Shown: positions 5,004-6,266 of the stretch, in pieces
How the letters are laid out: each line of letters begins with the position of its first letter
Numbering within the stretch: position 1 is the stretch's first letter
DNA from: Bacillota bacterium
Lineage (GTDB): Bacteria; Bacillota_E; Sulfobacillia; Sulfobacillales; Sulfobacillaceae
DNA: 6,266 bases
Assembly: GCA_021802375.1 (NCBI GenBank)
Contig: JAKAAL010000268.1
Coordinates: 1 to 6,266 of the forward strand
Direction: 5' to 3'
Made by a program: the position numbers and the translations under genes
Notes under the pieces: model-generated
Told to the model about the DNA's origin: nothing
Database searches by the model: none
The model's input: the letters and a program-made list of their open reading frames with translations, nothing else

Positions 5004-6065
5004 ATGATAATCCAGTTCGATGCATTCTATCGCGCCGTGTTACAGCAAGCATGGGCCGAGGGCCGCGATATTCGCTATGGGATCAGACACGGATTACTGC
5101 GTCCCAGTCAGCCCCAAGCAGAACTCTTGCAGGCCGCTGTCCGCTTGTCCTGGCGACACTGGCATCCTGAAGAGCTCGATAGAGGGGGCGGTCAGTGGCT
5201 GGTGCACCGCACGACTCGCAATCCCGTCATCTTTCAACGCCTGACCCAGGGATGGTACGGGGCCGAACTAGCCTTACGGCACTGCCTCGGCCATCCTCCC
5301 AACCCAAGGGCGCTCTGGTTGCCCGTGATGGCGCACTGGCATTTATATAACCGGTACTCGGTCACCGCGCCGGATCTCAAGACAGCCGACGCCCTACGGT
5401 CACTCGTCGTGACCCATCCTGCGGAGTGTCAACTGAGTCGCGGAGAGCCATGGATTCTCCACCGATCGGACGACGCCTCAGACTGGCACCCGTTTCGGGA
5501 AGGCACCGGTGCGATGCGTCGGGCGCCTTGGTGGGGACTGGTTTCTCTGGTGCCCACCCAGGCGTCGGCGCGTGCCTGTACGGATGCGCTGTGGGCCTAT
5601 CAAGGACGTGCCCCTGCATTAGGTGCCGCGGTGGCATGGACCGTTTCCCGCACCGTCGCTGAGCCGCCCCAATCTTCGCAAATCCTCATGCAGTGGTTCC
5701 TCACCGCCATCCATCGGTTCACGCCGCGTCATGCCCTAATCCGGAGCCTCGTGGCCACATGGTGGCGTCGAATGCGTGCTGGCATTTCGTTTGAGGAGCA
5801 ATGTCAATGGATTGCCCAACAAGCGCATTATTTCCCGTACGATCACGTGGTTCCGAACGTGTTAGTCCAACTGCTGGTCTTGGGCTATGGCACCAACCAA
5901 TGGAACTCAACGCTCGATCGCTTGCCGTTAGCTGGATGGGATCTTGTCACCAACGCCATTGTCGTGGGAACATTACTCGGCATACAAGGACTAGCGCCCG
6001 TCTGTCATCTTGAGCTCGTGGATTCTGAGACCGGCAACGCCATCCGACAGCTATCTAAATGGTAG
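5004..6065 (+). CDS. ADP-ribosylglycohydrolase-fold protein with degraded metal-binding motifs
   Basis: The protein has 353 residues from ATG 5004, with no signal peptide. The family (ARH/DraG) removes ADP-ribose from modified targets using two Mg ions held by an N-terminal TDDT and a C-terminal D-x-D-T or GWDTD motif. Family-like blocks here are PQAELLQAAVRLSWRHWHPE (37-56), GTGAMRRAPWWGLVSLVPTQ (167-186) followed by ASARACTDALWAYQG (187-201), and HVVPNVLVQLLVLGYG (281-296) leading to AGWDLVTNAIVVGTLLG (310-326). In bacterial relatives the last block typically reads AGWDTDCNGAT, so D313 is kept but the second Asp is V315. TDDT appears as S35-Q-P-Q38, and the usual N-terminal GDALG is not found. 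The fold call is good; loss of hydrolase activity is inferred. An expanded Trp/His-rich segment lies between residues 85 and 165. A structured non-coding stretch precedes the gene. It might act as a binding protein for ADP-ribose or a related ligand, which is speculation. Confidence 0.68.
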   Translation: MIIQFDAFYRAVLQQAWAEGRDIRYGIRHGLLRPSQPQAELLQAAVRLSWRHWHPEELDRGGGQWLVHRTTRNPVIFQRLTQGWYGAELALRHCLGHPPNPRALWLPVMAHWHLYNRYSVTAPDLKTADALRSLVVTHPAECQLSRGEPWILHRSDDASDWHPFREGTGAMRRAPWWGLVSLVPTQASARACTDALWAYQGRAPALGAAVAWTVSRTVAEPPQSSQILMQWFLTAIHRFTPRHALIRSLVATWWRRMRAGISFEEQCQWIAQQAHYFPYDHVVPNVLVQLLVLGYGTNQWNSTLDRLPLAGWDLVTNAIVVGTLLGIQGLAPVCHLELVDSETGNAIRQLSKW

Positions 6066-6266
6066 CGGTTGCCGGGTACCGTTCAAGGGGAAATTCATCG
6101 GCTGCCAACAAGAACATAACCGCCATAGCGCCTTAACCGGGGCGAATGTTCCCTACGAAGTTTCGCTCTCGAATCATTCGCTACTGCATGAACGGGCAGG
6201 AGTATGCAACGCCGCTTTGATCCCCATCTATGTACATGGATCTCGCCGGTGACCGAGTACCGGTTA

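Noticed and set aside
6010..6252. 80-codon open frame overlapping the end of the ARH-like gene and running downstream
   Set aside because: The start lies inside the ARH-like gene without a ribosome binding site, the composition is not protein-like, and no motif is recognised. I see no gene in 6066-6266.
6096..6266. Minus-strand frame open to the right edge
   Set aside because: Arg-rich, low-complexity product with no recognisable domain, and only 57 codons; it is not enough to call a partial gene.

Overview
The window looks like accessory chromosomal DNA from a moderately high-GC, Gram-positive-type bacterium. The evidence is strong GGAGG-like ribosome binding sites, GTG and TTG starts, a secreted cell-wall (DacA-type) protein, and a family otherwise familiar to me from Actinobacteria. 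An acidophilic Firmicute of the Sulfobacillus type would fit, but that is an inference from general style and not from a marker gene.

Layout from left to right. Positions 1-876 (+) are the 3' end of a beta-propeller protein with seven Asp-box-like repeats. Positions 877-1223 hold no clear gene. Positions 1230-2444 (+) encode a secreted homologue of D-alanyl-D-alanine carboxypeptidases (peptidase family S11) in which all three active-site motifs appear to be lost. Positions 2445-2977 are a low-density stretch with two possible small proteins, 46 aa on + and 37 aa on -, and three short tandem-repeat tracts. Positions 2978-3814 (-) encode a Trp-rich uncharacterised protein with a WWPDDRAWC motif. 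It is divergent from 4169-4714 (+), a six-helix membrane protein of unknown function, and each of these two has a recognisable promoter. A 16-base element, identical at 15 positions, lies at both promoters. Positions 4715-5003 are non-coding and unusually rich in complementary arms. Positions 5004-6065 (+) encode an ADP-ribosylglycohydrolase-fold protein in which the metal-binding motifs also appear degraded. Positions 6066-6266 hold nothing I can support.

No shared pathway is visible. The common theme is that two proteins from unrelated enzyme families, a penicillin-binding-like protein and an ADP-ribosylglycohydrolase-like protein, keep their fold signatures but lack key catalytic residues. 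Together with the shared operator-like element and the structured leader, these are the points most worth checking. Family alignments were made from memory of consensus motifs. No search or folding program was run.
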